From the NCBI RefSeq assembly GCF_000219875.1, contig NC_017167.1, positions 2,689,361 to 2,753,360 of the forward strand: 64,000 bases of DNA. The letters run 5' to 3'. A model generated the notes under the pieces. The model saw nothing but the letters and a program-made list of their open reading frames with translations, made no database searches and had not been told where the DNA came from. Shown here piece after piece: positions 1 to 9,245 of this stretch (the first letter of the stretch is position 1; the number at the start of each line of letters is the position of its first letter). The DNA is from Alicyclobacillus acidocaldarius subsp. acidocaldarius Tc-4-1 (lineage in GTDB: Bacteria; Bacillota; Bacilli; Alicyclobacillales; Alicyclobacillaceae). A program made the position numbers and the translations under genes.

Positions 1-594
1 CTGCCGCCCGACCATTGAAGATAAAGCGCTTACATTGAGGTTCGTGACGGATCCAAGCGTCACGATGGGAACGCCGAGCGCGCCGAACGCGACGGGCGCG
101 GTGTCGAAGATGAGGGCGTACGTGACCGCGTCGAGCACCGGAAAGCCGAGCCCAACCAAGAGCGCAGACGCAATGGCGACCGGCGTGCCAAAGCCCGAGA
201 TGCCTTCCATCAGCGCGCCGAAGCTGAACGCGATGATGAGCATCTGGATGCGGCGGTCCTCCGTCGCGTATCGGTACATCCAATCCCGGAACTGCGCGAA
301 CGCGCCCGTCCGCTGACTCAAGTTGTAGAGCCACATCGCATTCCACACAATCCACATGATGGGCCATAGTGCAAACACCATGCCTTCGGCCACCGAGTCG
401 AACGCCAAATGAGCAGGCATGTGCCAACCCGCCACGGCCTCGATGAGCCCCACCACGAGGCCCGACAGCGCCGCAATCCAAGCGGGTGCACGCACGACGC
501 CGAGCAACACGAGCACGATGACAATGGGAATGATGCCGACCAAAAACGAGAGGCCCGTCGAATGCCCGATGGGCGTCAGCAGTTGATGAAACAC
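1..594 (-). CDS. lldP: LctP-family lactate/glycolate permease (partial, N-terminal part)
   Basis: A membrane permease for L-lactate or glycolate, cut off by the window edge after 198 codons. The reading frame was translated by hand from the minus strand. It has several hydrophobic segments and the family signature EGISGFGTPVAI near residues 120-131, with the N-terminal pattern HQLLTPIGHSTGLSF. The GTG start at 594 follows a GGAGGG ribosome site by six bases. It is divergent from malate synthase and next to glycolate oxidase genes, so glycolate (GlcA-like role) is at least as likely a substrate as lactate. The C-terminal two thirds lie outside the window. Confidence 0.85.
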   Translation of the reverse strand, partial: MFHQLLTPIGHSTGLSFLVGIIPIVIVLVLLGVVRAPAWIAALSGLVVGLIEAVAGWHMPAHLAFDSVAEGMVFALWPIMWIVWNAMWLYNLSQRTGAFAQFRDWMYRYATEDRRIQMLIIAFSFGALMEGISGFGTPVAIASALLVGLGFPVLDAVTYALIFDTAPVAFGALGVPIVTLGSVTNLNVSALSSMVGRQ

Positions 595-971
595 AGGCTT
601 CCCTCCATCCACGGCCTTCAGGCTTCAAGCGAGTTGTTCACGTTGTAGCGCTGCTTCACTCGAGATGAGCGTCCCTCCCTCGCCCCAGGGGAGCCAATTC
701 CCCGCTTTTGAGGTCATTGTAGTCCCGGGCTTGCGCGCCTGAGAACGGGGCATGCGCGTCCTTTCAAAAGATTCTGCATCCCAGAATTCGCCCACCAAGA
801 GTTGGATGGCAAACCATCGCCCGCAGCGCAGCCCCTCTTTCGCAGCGCCGGTCACCAACACACTGCGCCACGCTGTTCTGTAATTCAGAACAGTGTTTCT
901 TCTTGCACAACGACATGCTATCATGAAAGCGTACCCAGGGTTGCGAAGTTGCGAGGGAGGAGAGATTTCGG
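595..971. other. Intergenic region between divergent permease and malate synthase genes
   Basis: A 377-base gap. The only clear element is the inverted repeat at 873-893, annotated separately. A possible -10 (TATCAT, near 918-923) lies downstream of it, but its -35 is weak. No credible open reading frame or RNA gene was seen. The permease on the minus strand would have a leader of about 280 bases if it is transcribed from near the inverted repeat. Confidence 0.6.
873..893. promoter_or_regulatory. Inverted-repeat operator, probable IclR site 1
   Basis: Perfect 8-base arms CTGTTCTG and CAGAACAG separated by five bases. It sits about 80 bases upstream of the malate synthase start. A close relative, identical at 15 of 19 positions, lies before the glycolate oxidase operon at 7672-7690. 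An IclR regulator is encoded in the same locus. Binding by that regulator is inferred; the position would suit either repression or upstream activation. Confidence 0.65.
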
Positions 972-2576
972 ATGTCGGGATCGTACGCTTGCCCACAGGG
1001 CGTGGAAATTATCGGCGAGTACAAGCCAGAATTTGCCGAGATTTTGACGACAGACGCGCTGCAATTCATCGCGGAGCTTGAGCGCCGCTTTGGGCCGCGG
1101 CGGGACGAACTGCTGCGCCTGCGCAAGGAGCGAGACGAGCGGTTGCTCGCGGGCGAGTGGCCAGACTTCTTGCCGGAGACCAAGGAGATCCGCGAGAGCG
1201 AATGGACTGTTGGGCCCATTCCTGCGGATCTGCAGGATCGGCGGGTCGAGATCACGGGGCCCAGTTCGGACCGGAAGATGGTCATCAACGCCCTGAACTC
1301 TGGCGCCAAGTGCTTCATGGCGGACTTTGAAGACGCCTGCGCACCGTCCTGGGAGAACGTCGTGCAAGGCCAGATCAACATGCGGGACGCGGTTCGCCGC
1401 ACCATCGAGTACACGAGCCCCGAGGGGAAGCATTACAAGCTGAATGACGAGGTGGCCGTGCTCATCGTGCGCCCTCGCGGCTGGCACCTGCCCGAAAAGC
1501 ACATCCGGGTGGACGGCCGGGTAGCCACGGGCGCGCTCGTCGACTTCGGGCTTTACTTCTACCACAATGCCAAGGAGCTTTTGGCGCGCGGCACCGGTCC
1601 CTACTTCTACCTGCCGAAGATGGAGAGCCACCTCGAGGCGCGGCTGTGGAACGACGTGTTCAACTACGCCCAGGACGCGCTCGGCATCCCGCGCGGCACC
1701 ATTAAGGCCACCGTGCTCATCGAGACCATCCTCGCGACGTTCGAGATGGACGAGATCCTGTACGAGCTGCGCGATCACGCCGCGGGGCTCAACTGCGGCC
1801 GCTGGGATTACATCTTCAGCTACATCAAGAAGTTCCGCAATCACCCGGAAGTCATCCTGCCCGACCGGGCGCAGGTGACGATGACGGTGCCGTTCATGCG
1901 CGCGTACACCCTGCTCACCATCCGCACGTGCCACCGGCGCAAGGCGTTCGCGATGGGCGGCATGGCGGCGCAGATTCCCATCAAGAACGACCCCAAGGCG
2001 AACGAGGAGGCGCTCGCCAAGGTGCGCGCGGACAAGGAGCGCGAGGCGCAGGACGGCCACGACGGCACCTGGGTGGCGCACCCCGGTCTCGTGCCTGTGG
2101 CGATGGAGGTGTTCAACCGCCTCATGCCCACACCGAACCAGTTGCACCGCCTGCGCGAGGACGTCCAGGTCACCGCGGCCGATCTCGTCGCGGTCCCAGA
2201 GGGCACCATCACCGAAGGCGGCCTGCGCACCAACGTGGCCGTGGCGCTTCGCTACATCGAGGCCTGGCTGCGCGGTTCCGGTGCGGTGCCCATCTTCAAC
2301 CTGATGGAAGACGCGGCGACGGCGGAGATCTCCCGCGCGCAGATCTGGCAGTGGATCCATCACCCGAAAGGCGTCCTCGACGACGGCCGCAAGGTGACGG
2401 TGGAGCTGTTCCGCCAGATTCTCGACGAGGAGTTGCGCAAGCTGAAGGACGAGATCGGCGAGGAGGCGTATGCAAAGAGCAAGTTCCCGCTCGCGGCCGA
2501 ACTGCTCGACGACATCTCGACGAGGGACGACTTCGTCGACTTCTTGACGCTGCCGGGGTACGAGCACCTCACTTGA
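972..2576 (+). CDS. aceB: Malate synthase A
   Basis: Condenses glyoxylate with acetyl-CoA to give malate in the cytoplasm. The 534-residue length matches malate synthase A. Recognisable blocks are [10 protein letters not shown] (about residues 116-125), the arginine-containing [10 protein letters not shown] (about 167-175), [13 protein letters not shown], and [18 protein letters not shown] at 972 follows GGGAGGAGAG. No isocitrate lyase is nearby. The neighbours are an LctP permease and glycolate oxidase subunits, so glyoxylate probably comes from glycolate (GlcB-like role). Transcription ends at the hairpin at 2626-2652. Confidence 0.95.
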   Translation: MSGSYACPQGVEIIGEYKPEFAEILTTDALQFIAELERRFGPRRDELLRLRKERDERLLAGEWPDFLPETKEIRESEWTVGPIPADLQDRRVEITGPSSDRKMVINALNSGAKCFMADFEDACAPSWENVVQGQINMRDAVRRTIEYTSPEGKHYKLNDEVAVLIVRPRGWHLPEKHIRVDGRVATGALVDFGLYFYHNAKELLARGTGPYFYLPKMESHLEARLWNDVFNYAQDALGIPRGTIKATVLIETILATFEMDEILYELRDHAAGLNCGRWDYIFSYIKKFRNHPEVILPDRAQVTMTVPFMRAYTLLTIRTCHRRKAFAMGGMAAQIPIKNDPKANEEALAKVRADKEREAQDGHDGTWVAHPGLVPVAMEVFNRLMPTPNQLHRLREDVQVTAADLVAVPEGTITEGGLRTNVAVALRYIEAWLRGSGAVPIFNLMEDAATAEISRAQIWQWIHHPKGVLDDGRKVTVELFRQILDEELRKLKDEIGEEAYAKSKFPLAAELLDDISTRDDFVDFLTLPGYEHLT

Positions 2577-2625
2577 CGCACATCTCGCCTCCGGGCGCGC
2601 GGCGCCTGAACCATCCCCATGTGAA

Positions 2626-2652
2626 AACCCCGCCCTACTGGCGGGGTTCTTC
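2626..2652. terminator. Bidirectional intrinsic terminator between aceB and iclR
   Basis: Nine-base arms AACCCCGCC and GGCGGGGTT with a five-base loop. TTCTTCTT follows on the plus strand and an A-rich flank makes a T-tract on the minus strand. It lies between the convergent malate synthase and IclR genes. Confidence 0.8.
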
Positions 2653-2676
2653 TTGACGCTCGTTGGATGACGCGGC

Positions 2677-3465
2677 TTAAGGCGCGACGCGCTCCCGTCG
2701 ATAGCCGAGGCGCTCCGAGATGCGCTCTCCCGCCCGCTTCACGAGCGGCACCAGCTCGACCATCCGCTCGCGCGTCATGCGCAGCGCAGGCCCCGAGACG
2801 CTCACCGCCGCCATCACGCGCCCGTCGTGCGAAAAGATGGGCGCGGCCACGCAGCACACCCCTTCCTGGTGCTCTTCCACGTCAAACGCGAAGCCGGTCG
2901 ATCTCGTCTCCTCGAGGGACGCAAAGAAGGCGCCCGGGTCCGTGATGGTGTGGGGCGTGAGGCGCGGCAGTCCGTATCGCCTGACGATGTCCTGCACCTC
3001 GCGCTTCGGCAGAAACGCGAGGATGGCCTTGCCGAGCCCCGTGGCATGGACCGGCACGCGCGTGCCGACGCGCGAGTGCATGCGGATGGTGTTGGGGCTT
3101 TCCACCTTCTCGATGTAGACCACCGATCCCCTGTCCAGGAGCGCCAAGTGCACCACCTCGCCCGAGGCGAGCGCGAGCTCCTGCAGCGCGGGCATCGCCT
3201 CGCGGCGCAGGTCGATGGACGAGAGCAGCTTCATGCCGAGATCGAGCACCGTGTAGCCAAGCTTATAACGCCCGCTCACAGGATCTTGCTCGATGTAACC
3301 GCGCCGCATCATGGTGCCGAGCAGGCGGTGCACGGTGCTTTTGTACATGCCCACCGACTGCGCCAGCTCCGTGATGGCGATACCGTCGGGGTGTTCGCTC
3401 ACCACCTCGAGCAACAGCAGCGCCTTGTCGACCGACTTGACCGTGTAGTCCTCCAAACGATTCAC
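2677..3465 (-). CDS. IclR-family transcriptional regulator
   Basis: A DNA-binding regulator of about 262 residues. An N-terminal winged helix (ITELAQSVGMYKSTVHRLL) is followed by an IclR effector domain (VVHLALLDRGSVVYIEKV, VPVHATGLGKAILAF, GVCCVAAPIF). GTG at 3465 is two bases after the glcD stop and has AAGGA upstream; TTG at 3456 after GAGGTG is an alternative. It is the last gene of the glcE-glcF-glcD operon, so it is probably co-transcribed with its targets. Likely ligands are glyoxylate or glycolate. The inverted repeats at 873-893 and 7672-7690 are its candidate sites. Confidence 0.9.
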   Translation of the reverse strand: MNRLEDYTVKSVDKALLLLEVVSEHPDGIAITELAQSVGMYKSTVHRLLGTMMRRGYIEQDPVSGRYKLGYTVLDLGMKLLSSIDLRREAMPALQELALASGEVVHLALLDRGSVVYIEKVESPNTIRMHSRVGTRVPVHATGLGKAILAFLPKREVQDIVRRYGLPRLTPHTITDPGAFFASLEETRSTGFAFDVEEHQEGVCCVAAPIFSHDGRVMAAVSVSGPALRMTRERMVELVPLVKRAGERISERLGYRRERVAP

Positions 3466-3466
3466 C

Positions 3467-4996
3467 TCATCCTTGCGCGCTCGTCGACGCTTCTCTGCCA
3501 GGCTCCTGCGCAAAGGCGCCACGGACCTGCACGGACGCCTGATCCGGGAACGAGTTGAGGATCTGCCAATTCTCTTCGATGATCTCGCGCGCCCGCTTCA
3601 CCTCGACGCACCGGCCGGGCAGCGGGATGAGCTTGCCGGCGTTCACGATGCCCTTCGGATCGAAGCAAGACTTGACCGCGCGTTGCGCGTCGATCTCGTC
3701 CTCGGAAAACATATAGGTCATTTCGCCGATCTTCTCAATGCCGACGCCGTGCTCGCCGGTGATGCTCCCGCCCGCGTCGACGCATGCCCGAAGCACCTCG
3801 GATCCGGCCCTGACCGCGCGCTCGGCCTCGCCCGGCACCCGGCTGTCGTACAGGATGAGCGGATGCAGATTGCCGTCGCCCGCGTGAAACACGTTTGCAA
3901 TCCTCAGCCCGTATCGCCGACTCACTTCGTCGATCTTCTGCAGCACTTCGGTGAGGCGCGTGCGCGGAATCACGCCGTCCTGCACGATGTAGTCGGGCGA
4001 GATGCGCCCCATGGCGCCAAACGCCATCTTGCGGCTCGACCACCAGAGCGCGCGCTCGGCGTCCGACTGCGCCACCCGCACCTCGCGCACGCGGTGACGG
4101 CGGCAGATGTCCACCACGCGCGCCATCACTTCGTCGACCCCCGCAGCGAGGCCATCCACTTCGATGAGCAACACCGCCTCGATGTCCGTCGGATACCCGA
4201 CGTGATAGTTGCTCTTGTCGACGGCCTGCATCGCGAGCTGATCCATCATCTCGATGGCGGCCGGAATGATGCCCGCCCCGATGATGTCCGTCACCGTGTC
4301 GGACGCGTCGGCGACGCGGTCGAAGTACGCGAGCGCGGTGCGCAGCGCCTGTGGCTTTTTCAGGATGCGGACCGTGATCTCCGTCGCGATGCCGAGCGTC
4401 CCCTCCGATCCGACCAAAAGCCCGAGCAGATCGTACCCCGGCGCGTCGCCAAACGGCGCGCCGACGTCGATCACGTCGCCATCCGGCAACACCACCTTGG
4501 CCGCGACCACGTGGTTGGTGGTCACGCCATACTTGAGGCAGTGGCTGCCGCCAGCGTTTTCCGCGAAGTTTCCGCCGATGGTGCAGACCGACTGGCTGGA
4601 CGGATCCGGCGCGTAGTAGCAGTCTGCGTGCGCGACCCGGCGCGTGAGCGTGAGGTTCACGAGCCCAGGCTGCACGACGGCGCGCAGGTTGTCAAAATCG
4701 ACGGCGAGGAGCTTGTTCATGCGCGCGAGGCTGATGACGACCTCGCCCCCCGTCGGCGTAGCGCCGCCCGACAGCCCCGTGCCCGCGCCCCGCGGGAGGT
4801 ACGGGATATCGTTCTCGTAGAGATAGCGGCAGATGCGCGAGACTTCGTCGGTCGTCTCCGGGAAGACCACCGCGCGCGGCAGCCCCTCTTCGGCCGTGTA
4901 GCCGTCGCACGCGTACGCCTTCACCTGGTGCGGCCGCCACAGGCAGCGCCGCTCGCCCACGATGTCCACGAGCCGGTCGATGTGGACGTCCCTCAT
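3467..4996 (-). CDS. glcD: Glycolate oxidase FAD-linked subunit GlcD
   Basis: A 509-residue FAD-dependent dehydrogenase subunit that oxidises glycolate (or D-lactate) to the keto acid. The FAD_binding_4 domain shows LPRGAGTGLSGGATP, IGGNFAENAGG and LVGSEGTLGI. The C-terminal cap has FHAGDGNLHPLI and GEHGVGIEK, typical of GlcD. The true start is ATG 4996 after GGAGGGA; the same frame stays open upstream but does not resemble the family there. It overlaps the glcF stop by ATGA, indicating translational coupling. Confidence 0.94.
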   Translation of the reverse strand: MRDVHIDRLVDIVGERRCLWRPHQVKAYACDGYTAEEGLPRAVVFPETTDEVSRICRYLYENDIPYLPRGAGTGLSGGATPTGGEVVISLARMNKLLAVDFDNLRAVVQPGLVNLTLTRRVAHADCYYAPDPSSQSVCTIGGNFAENAGGSHCLKYGVTTNHVVAAKVVLPDGDVIDVGAPFGDAPGYDLLGLLVGSEGTLGIATEITVRILKKPQALRTALAYFDRVADASDTVTDIIGAGIIPAAIEMMDQLAMQAVDKSNYHVGYPTDIEAVLLIEVDGLAAGVDEVMARVVDICRRHRVREVRVAQSDAERALWWSSRKMAFGAMGRISPDYIVQDGVIPRTRLTEVLQKIDEVSRRYGLRIANVFHAGDGNLHPLILYDSRVPGEAERAVRAGSEVLRACVDAGGSITGEHGVGIEKIGEMTYMFSEDEIDAQRAVKSCFDPKGIVNAGKLIPLPGRCVEVKRAREIIEENWQILNSFPDQASVQVRGAFAQEPGREASTSAQG

Positions 4997-6321
4997 CGCG
5001 ATCCCTCCCTCTGATAGGCGAGATCGAGCACTTCGACGGTGTGCATGACGCGCAAGGGCTGGTTCCTGCGCTTGACGCCGAGCCGGATCTGCATCATGCA
5101 GCCGGGATTGCCCATGACAATCGCCTCCACGCCCGCGGGCACGTCGTCCATCTTGCGCTCGAGCAGTTCGTTGGCCATCGCCGGATGCGTGAGATTGTAG
5201 ATGCCCGCACTGCCGCAGCAGCGGTCGGAATCCGGCATCTCGCGAAGCGTCAGGCCCGGCACCGACTTGAGGAGCGATCTCGGCTCGTACCGGATCTTCT
5301 GCGCGTGACAGAGGTGGCAGGCGTCGTGGTAGGTCACCGTCATCGGCAGCTCGGCCTTCGGCGGATCGAAGCCCACCTCGACGAGGAGTTGCGAGATGTC
5401 CCGCACGCGAGAGGAAAACTGCACGGCGCGATCCCGCCAGGCCGGATCGTCCCGGAAGAGCTCCGGGTATTCCTTCAGCGCGGCGCCGCAGCCAGCCGCG
5501 TTGATGGCAATATAGTCGGCTCCCGACTGCTCGAACACCTCGATGTTTCGCTTCGCCATCACGCGGGCCATGTCGCGATCGCCCGCGTGCACCTGGAGGG
5601 CGCCGCAGCAAAGCTGACCTTTAGGCACGCGCACCTCGACGCCATTTCGCACCAGGACGCGGGCGGTGGCCTCGTTCACGTCGGAGAAGAACACGTCCAT
5701 GACACAGCCCGTGAAAAGCGCCGCTGTGGCTTTCTTCTCTCCCTTTGGTGCCATGGTTTCCGGCAGGACGTCGATGGCGGGCCCTCGCCCGATGTCCGGA
5801 ATGACGTCTTCCATCTCGCGCATCTGCGCGGGAAGCACGTTCAGCATGCCGGTGGCGCGCGCCAAGCGCCTGAGACCCGAACGCTGGTAGAACCGCATCA
5901 GGCGGCGGATGGCGCGAAGGCGCGCAGGGCGCGGAAACACGCCGCGCAGGAAGAAGCGCATGATGGGATCCCGCTTTCCTTCCGCGTCACGCGCGTAAAA
6001 CACCTGTCCGCGTGCTTCCTCGACGAGCGCCCCCACTTGCACACCGGACGGGCACACGGTCTCGCAGGCCCGGCAGTCAAGGCAGGTAAAGACGGGATCG
6101 ATCACGCTGTCGTCGAGCGGCAGTTCACCTTCTGCGCACGCCTTAATGAGGTAGACGCGCCCGCGGGGCGAATGGTTCTCGTCGCCCCAGGCTTGATAGG
6201 TGGGGCAGACCTCCAGACAGAAGCCGCAGTGCACGCAGACGGAGTACTTTTCCTCCTCGGGCGCGTCCGGAAAGCGAAAGTCAGACCTTTTCTCCGCGAC
6301 GGCCGTGGGCTCGTTCACCAT
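4993..6321 (-). CDS. glcF: Glycolate oxidase iron-sulfur subunit GlcF
   Basis: A 442-residue subunit that passes electrons from GlcD/GlcE to the respiratory chain. Two 4Fe-4S motifs, CVHCGFCLEVCP and CLDCRACETVCP, lie near the N-terminus. C-terminal cysteine-rich CCG repeats (LCCGALQVHAG, CCGSAGIYN) follow. ATG at 6321 has GGAGGG seven bases upstream and starts one base after the glcE stop. Gene order glcE-glcF-glcD-iclR is compact, with couplings throughout. Confidence 0.93.
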   Translation of the reverse strand: MVNEPTAVAEKRSDFRFPDAPEEEKYSVCVHCGFCLEVCPTYQAWGDENHSPRGRVYLIKACAEGELPLDDSVIDPVFTCLDCRACETVCPSGVQVGALVEEARGQVFYARDAEGKRDPIMRFFLRGVFPRPARLRAIRRLMRFYQRSGLRRLARATGMLNVLPAQMREMEDVIPDIGRGPAIDVLPETMAPKGEKKATAALFTGCVMDVFFSDVNEATARVLVRNGVEVRVPKGQLCCGALQVHAGDRDMARVMAKRNIEVFEQSGADYIAINAAGCGAALKEYPELFRDDPAWRDRAVQFSSRVRDISQLLVEVGFDPPKAELPMTVTYHDACHLCHAQKIRYEPRSLLKSVPGLTLREMPDSDRCCGSAGIYNLTHPAMANELLERKMDDVPAGVEAIVMGNPGCMMQIRLGVKRRNQPLRVMHTVEVLDLAYQREGSR

Positions 6322-6322
6322 C

Positions 6323-7633
6323 TCACATCCCTCCCCAAAAGCGGCCTGGCGATAAGAGGTGGTCGGGATCAAACGTCTGTTTGAGCCGCTGCATCAGGGC
6401 GAGCGACGCGGGCGCGAAGACCGGCTGATGCTTCGCGCGGACCTCGGCGGGCGCGCGTTCCACCACCATGTCGAGCGAGGCACCGGCCGCCAGATCCGCG
6501 ATGGCGCCGAACGGCGCCTGGCGGTCAGCGATGGCGCGAGCCGGTTGGAACGCGATGCGCGCGACGCCGGTGAGCCCACCGGCGGAAAGCGTGACGCTTT
6601 CGGCTCGCTCGGCGAGTGCAGACGCCGCTTCCACCGCGCGCGGCATGGCGGCGAGAAGCGATGTGGGCGGGCCCTGTAAGCGGATACAGACCTGGCGCTC
6701 CGCGAGGCGTTGCGCGAGATCCGCCCACCATGCGTCCGCAGACTCACCTTCGACGACGTCCATGGCGAGGCCGAGATCGCGCGACATGGCGCGGATGGCG
6801 TCCGTCTGCGCTTTGGCAGAGGGTCTCGGCTCGTCGCAATCGACGGCAAGGACGAAGTCCGAGCCCAGGTCCGCATGCCACACCATTTCGAGGCGGCTTG
6901 GCACGAGCGTCGACTGCGCAATGCGCGAGCGCAGTTCGGTAAGCGATGCGGCTGGGCCGCGCACGAGAGCGGTCTCGCGGTGCATCGGCAAGGGCCGGAG
7001 TTTCAGGGTGATCTCCGTCACGACGCCGAGCGTGCCGCACGCGCCGATGAACAGCTTGGTCATGTCGTAGCCGGCGACGTTTTTCACGACCTTTGCACCC
7101 GTCCGAATGACGCGCCCATCCGCGAGGGCGACGCGGAGCGAAATGGCGAGATCGCGCAGGCTTCCGTAAAGAGCGCGGCGCGGGCCGCTGAGCCCCGCCG
7201 AGAGCAGGCCGCCCAAGGTGGCATCGGCAGGCGCGGGCGGATCGAACGGCAGCATGAGTCCGTGTTGGCCGAGAACGCTCGCCAGTTCCCCGATAGTGAT
7301 GCCGGGCTCCGCGGAGACGACGAGATCGCCCGGAGAGAAGCTCGTCACGCGGTTCATGGGCCGAAGCGTGAGCGCAAGGTCCGGGACCTCACCCGGCGGG
7401 CCGTAGGCGAGGTGGCGGCCGGACCCGTAGGGCAGCACGGTCAGCCGGTGCTCCCGAGCGAAGGCGAGCACGGCCATCACGTCCGCCTCGCAGTTGGCCT
7501 CCGCGGCGCAGGTGTCCTTGGACGACTCGCCGGGATGGACGGTGCACATGGGCACGGCGCGAGCTCGAAGCCCCGTCGCCCGGTGGAACGCATCCGCGGT
7601 TTCGACCGGCAGTGGCTTGGATTGAAGCGGCAC
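6323..7633 (-). CDS. glcE: Glycolate oxidase FAD-binding subunit GlcE
   Basis: A 436-residue homologue of the GlcD FAD-binding half, with a shorter C-terminus. FAD-domain blocks include LPYGSGRHLAYG, SAEPGITIGELA, ATLGGLLSAGLSG and GACGTLGVVTEIT. It is expected to form the oxidase with GlcD and GlcF. The GTG start at 7633 follows GGAGGCG. It is the first gene of the operon, and its promoter region holds the second IclR-like operator. The N-terminal 20 residues are less typical than the rest. Confidence 0.88.
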   Translation of the reverse strand: MPLQSKPLPVETADAFHRATGLRARAVPMCTVHPGESSKDTCAAEANCEADVMAVLAFAREHRLTVLPYGSGRHLAYGPPGEVPDLALTLRPMNRVTSFSPGDLVVSAEPGITIGELASVLGQHGLMLPFDPPAPADATLGGLLSAGLSGPRRALYGSLRDLAISLRVALADGRVIRTGAKVVKNVAGYDMTKLFIGACGTLGVVTEITLKLRPLPMHRETALVRGPAASLTELRSRIAQSTLVPSRLEMVWHADLGSDFVLAVDCDEPRPSAKAQTDAIRAMSRDLGLAMDVVEGESADAWWADLAQRLAERQVCIRLQGPPTSLLAAMPRAVEAASALAERAESVTLSAGGLTGVARIAFQPARAIADRQAPFGAIADLAAGASLDMVVERAPAEVRAKHQPVFAPASLALMQRLKQTFDPDHLLSPGRFWGGM

Positions 7634-7671
7634 GGGGTATCGCCTCCAACGGTCGCGGGAGAGGCGACCTT

Positions 7672-7704
7672 CTGTTCTGCAATACGGAATACTGTTCTGA
7701 ATTC
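7672..7704. promoter_or_regulatory. Probable IclR operator 2 plus adjacent half-site
   Basis: CTGTTCTGCAATACGGAAT at 7672-7690 matches the malate synthase site at 15 of 19 positions. A repeated half-site CTGTTCTG starts at 7692. On the minus strand these lie just downstream of a possible promoter (TTGGTC, 17 bases, TACATA) for glcE, which suits repression. Binding is inferred. Confidence 0.6.
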
Positions 7705-8017
7705 TTATATGTATTCTACGACAACGAAATGACCAAAAACAATCGGGAGATGCGGATGTCGTGTAAACAAGTTCCGCTTAGCGCCGATGGCCCGCCATCG
7801 TACGATCACTTTGGGCCCCGTTCCACCATTGCGTCGTCTTCGTCTCCGCAAATGAAAAATCCGGGCTGCCGCTTGGGCGTGTGCCGTTGGAAATGCATCG
7901 TGCACAACATATTCGTATCGAGGCTTGCGCAGCGGCTGCAAGCTCGCGCGATCCGGCGCGGGGACTCGGCCGGATCGCCGCGGTGGAAGCCCGAGTCCAG
8001 TGAGGAGCAAACGGCGC

Positions 8018-8056
8018 ATGGTCTATCATTTCTTTTCCTGTATCCCTTTGTCATGA
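8018..8056 (+). other. Possible 12-codon leader ORF or frameshift at the start of the PgaC-like gene
   Basis: ATG 8018 has GAGGAG about ten bases upstream, the only good ribosome site here. It opens a 12-codon frame ending in TGA at 8054-8056, which overlaps ATG 8053 of the glycosyltransferase as ATGA. The glycosyltransferase frame continues upstream of 8053 with family-like sequence (FLFLYPFVMSIVW) but has no usual start codon there. Either translation is coupled through this leader or one base has been lost or gained. Confidence 0.4.
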
Positions 8057-9159
8057 GCATCGTCTGGATGGTGGGCGGATGCGTCTACGCCTGGTGGCGA
8101 GAACGCCGCACCTCCCCCGAACCGCCGGATCTCCCAGAGACGCCGTTTGTGTCCATCCTCGTCCCCTGTCACAACGAAGGAGATGTCCTCGAGGACACCA
8201 TCGGCCGGATGCTTCAGTTGGATTATCCAGCGTATGAAATTGTCGCGCTGAATGACGGCAGCACAGACGACACGCGCGCGGTGCTGGAGCGCATGGCAGA
8301 CCGCGATGCCCGGGTGCGCGTGGTGAACCTGCCCGTCCAGCGCGGAAAGGCGCACGCGCTCAACGTTGGGCTCGTCGCGTCCCGAGGCGAGATCCTCGTA
8401 ACCGTGGACGCGGACGCCGTATTGGCGAAGGACGCGCTTCGGTTCCTCGTGTGGCACTTCGTGGCGCCGGGCAGCGAGCGCGTCGGCGCCGTGACGGGCA
8501 ACCCGCGCATTCGAAACCGCGGTACGTTGCTCGGTAAGATTCAGGTGCTGGAGTACGCGAGCATCATCGGGCTCATTAAGCGCGCGCAGTGCGTACTCGG
8601 CAAGATCATGACCGTCTCCGGCGTCATTGCGGCGTTCCGCAAGCGTGCCCTGGTGGACTGCGGGATGTGGGACGAGGACATGGTGACAGACGACATCGCG
8701 GTGTCGTGGAAACTCGAGCGCAGAGCCTGGGACATCCGGTACGAGCCGCGAGCGCTCTGCTTCATGTGGGCGCCCGAACGCCTGCGAAGCCTCATCCGAC
8801 AGCGCGCGCGTTGGGCGCAGGGCGGCGTAGAGGTCCTCATCCGCAACGCCTCGGTCCTTTGGACCTCGAAGAATCGGCGCATGATCCCGCTCTATGTGGA
8901 AGAACTTCTGGGCATCGCCTGGGCGTACCTTTGGGTGGTGAGCCTCGTGTGGACCCTGGCCTTTGATGCGGCGCACGGTATTCCTTGGACGTACGTGGCG
9001 GAGGCGGGGACGTGGCTCGGCCTGACCTCGCTCGTGCAGACCGCGATCGCCCTCTGGATTGAGCAGCGATACGAGCGCGACTCGCTCTGGCGCTACTATT
9101 TCTATGCCATCTGGTATCCGGCCGCGTATTGGATGATTGGCGCGTTTGTGGTGGTCTGA
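8053..9159 (+). CDS. pgaC: PgaC/IcaA-like processive GT2 glycosyltransferase
   Basis: A membrane glycosyltransferase resembling the poly-beta-1,6-N-acetylglucosamine synthase. Visible motifs are VPCHNEGDVLEDTI, LNDGSTDDT, the DADA nucleotide-sugar site, the TDDIAVSW acceptor block and QRARWAQGG (the QxxRW motif). C-terminal transmembrane segments follow. The family usually begins with a transmembrane helix like the sequence just upstream of ATG 8053, so this start may be about 12 residues short; see the leader entry. A PgaD-like gene follows. Deacetylase or export genes are not present. Confidence 0.82.
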   Translation: MSIVWMVGGCVYAWWRERRTSPEPPDLPETPFVSILVPCHNEGDVLEDTIGRMLQLDYPAYEIVALNDGSTDDTRAVLERMADRDARVRVVNLPVQRGKAHALNVGLVASRGEILVTVDADAVLAKDALRFLVWHFVAPGSERVGAVTGNPRIRNRGTLLGKIQVLEYASIIGLIKRAQCVLGKIMTVSGVIAAFRKRALVDCGMWDEDMVTDDIAVSWKLERRAWDIRYEPRALCFMWAPERLRSLIRQRARWAQGGVEVLIRNASVLWTSKNRRMIPLYVEELLGIAWAYLWVVSLVWTLAFDAAHGIPWTYVAEAGTWLGLTSLVQTAIALWIEQRYERDSLWRYYFYAIWYPAAYWMIGAFVVV

Positions 9160-9245
9160 GCCGTTCCCAAGGCGTGCTGGGCCATGTGGTCGGCTCGGCG
9201 CGGGCGGTACGCCACGTGGGAAAGCCCGAATCGGGGGGTGTCGGC

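Noticed and set aside
921..2567. 548-codon minus-strand frame opposite malate synthase
   Set aside because: An antisense shadow of a well-recognised gene; Arg/His-rich with no motif or ribosome site.
2667..3558. Several long plus-strand frames opposite the IclR gene
   Set aside because: They lack ribosome sites and family motifs and mirror the high-GC third-position pattern of the real minus-strand gene.
4997..5611. Upstream extension of the glcD frame by about 200 codons
   Set aside because: It overlaps glcF in another frame, has no GlcD features, and ATG 4996 has a strong ribosome site.
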